Of a DNA stretch of 7,358 bases, positions 7,033 through 7,358 are shown piece by piece. Source of the DNA: an uncultured Verrucomicrobiota bacterium. GTDB lineage: Bacteria; Verrucomicrobiota; Verrucomicrobiia; Chthoniobacterales; SZAS-18. The notes below the pieces were generated by a model that worked only from the letters and a program-made list of their open reading frames with translations, searched no databases and was not told where the DNA came from. Location: NCBI GenBank assembly GCA_937873255.1, contig CALMVM010000471.1:1-7358 (forward strand), given 5' to 3'. The position numbers and the translations under genes are program-made. Every line of letters begins with the position of its first letter. The first letter of the stretch is position 1.

Positions 7033-7358
7033 TTAATCCAAACGGATCACGTCGCTGTTTTTGTCTGAATTGCTCGTGTCCGAGAGAATGACTTTGTCGC
7101 CTTCGCGCAGGCCCTCGCGGACCTCGACCACGCTGAGCGAACCGCGCCCGAGCTTGACCCTCACGCGAGCGGCCTCCGTGCCGTCGGGCGTCAGGCGGTA
7201 CAGGCTGACCGTGCCTTCCTCCTGCCCGAACGCGGGTCGGCCGACGACGAGCGTGTTGGCGATGTTTTCGAGTTCCACGGTGCCCTCGACGCTCAGGTCG
7301 GGGCGCGCGCCGCGCGGCAGCGGGTTATCGCCGAAGTTGATGTCGACCAGCACCGTGC
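7033..7358 (-). CDS. HlyD/MacA-type efflux membrane-fusion protein, C-terminal part
   Basis: This is the periplasmic adaptor (RND/MacA-like membrane-fusion protein) of the exporter; it would bridge the inner-membrane permeases to the envelope or an outer-membrane channel. Only the last 107 codons and the TAA stop are visible; the gene enters from the window edge, so the ATG at 7353 is an internal Met, not the start. Visible motifs are typical of the end of this family: a beta-strand stretch ending PLPRGARPDLSVEGTVEL, then VGRPAFGQEEGTVSLYRL, then VRVKLGRGS and VREGLREGDKVILSD, which matches the membrane-proximal domain with its GL..GD.V motif. The residues before the stop are hydrophilic (DTSNSDKNSDVIRLD). 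It is followed after 23 nt by the ATPase on the same strand, the usual MacA-MacB type order. Family assignment is firm; the substrate is unknown. Confidence 0.9.
   Translation of the reverse strand, partial: TVLVDINFGDNPLPRGARPDLSVEGTVELENIANTLVVGRPAFGQEEGTVSLYRLTPDGTEAARVRVKLGRGSLSVVEVREGLREGDKVILSDTSNSDKNSDVIRLD

Overview
The window is GC-rich bacterial DNA in which every gene I can support lies on the minus strand. Read in the direction of transcription (high to low coordinates) it is one transport operon: the C-terminal end of an HlyD/MacA-type membrane-fusion protein (7358-7033), a MacB/LolD-type ABC ATPase (7009-6263), a possible small protein of unknown function (6256-5963), and three large MacB/FtsX-type permeases in tandem (5961-3523, 3490-1040 and 1027 to the window edge). 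The permeases have the duplicated layout of the ADOP family (Acidobacterial Duplicated Orphan Permease). High GC, this family and gaps of only 1-32 nt around most genes suggest Acidobacteriota or Verrucomicrobiota (Opitutales-like). I lean to the latter because of the REP-like palindromes, but that is a recollection-based inference.

Working together, the ATPase would energise the permeases on the cytoplasmic face. The permeases present large periplasmic MacB_PCD domains, and the HlyD protein would link them to the cell envelope or an outer-membrane channel. The substrate cannot be read from the sequence. Each permease already looks like a fused dimer (two periplasmic domains, about eight membrane helices). 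The three may therefore be alternative partners for one ATPase rather than subunits of one complex.

Two irregularities stand out. First, the third permease is broken: compared with both paralogues it lacks 17 codons and has one stray base (net loss of about 50 bp), which shifts the frame near position 559. Second, the 301-bp gap between the ATPase and the first permease holds a REPIN/BIME-like inverted pair of small hairpins (6033-6129). It is overlaid by an ORF that fits the gap almost exactly (6 nt after the ATPase stop, 1 nt before the permease start).

Other observations are an 85-bp block that is 84/85 identical in permeases 2 and 3, a set of cysteines found only in permease 2, and the lack of a recognisable Shine-Dalgarno sequence at every start in the operon. 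No tRNA, rRNA, CRISPR array, insertion sequence, promoter or rho-independent terminator was seen. The operon promoter must lie beyond 7358 and its end beyond position 1.
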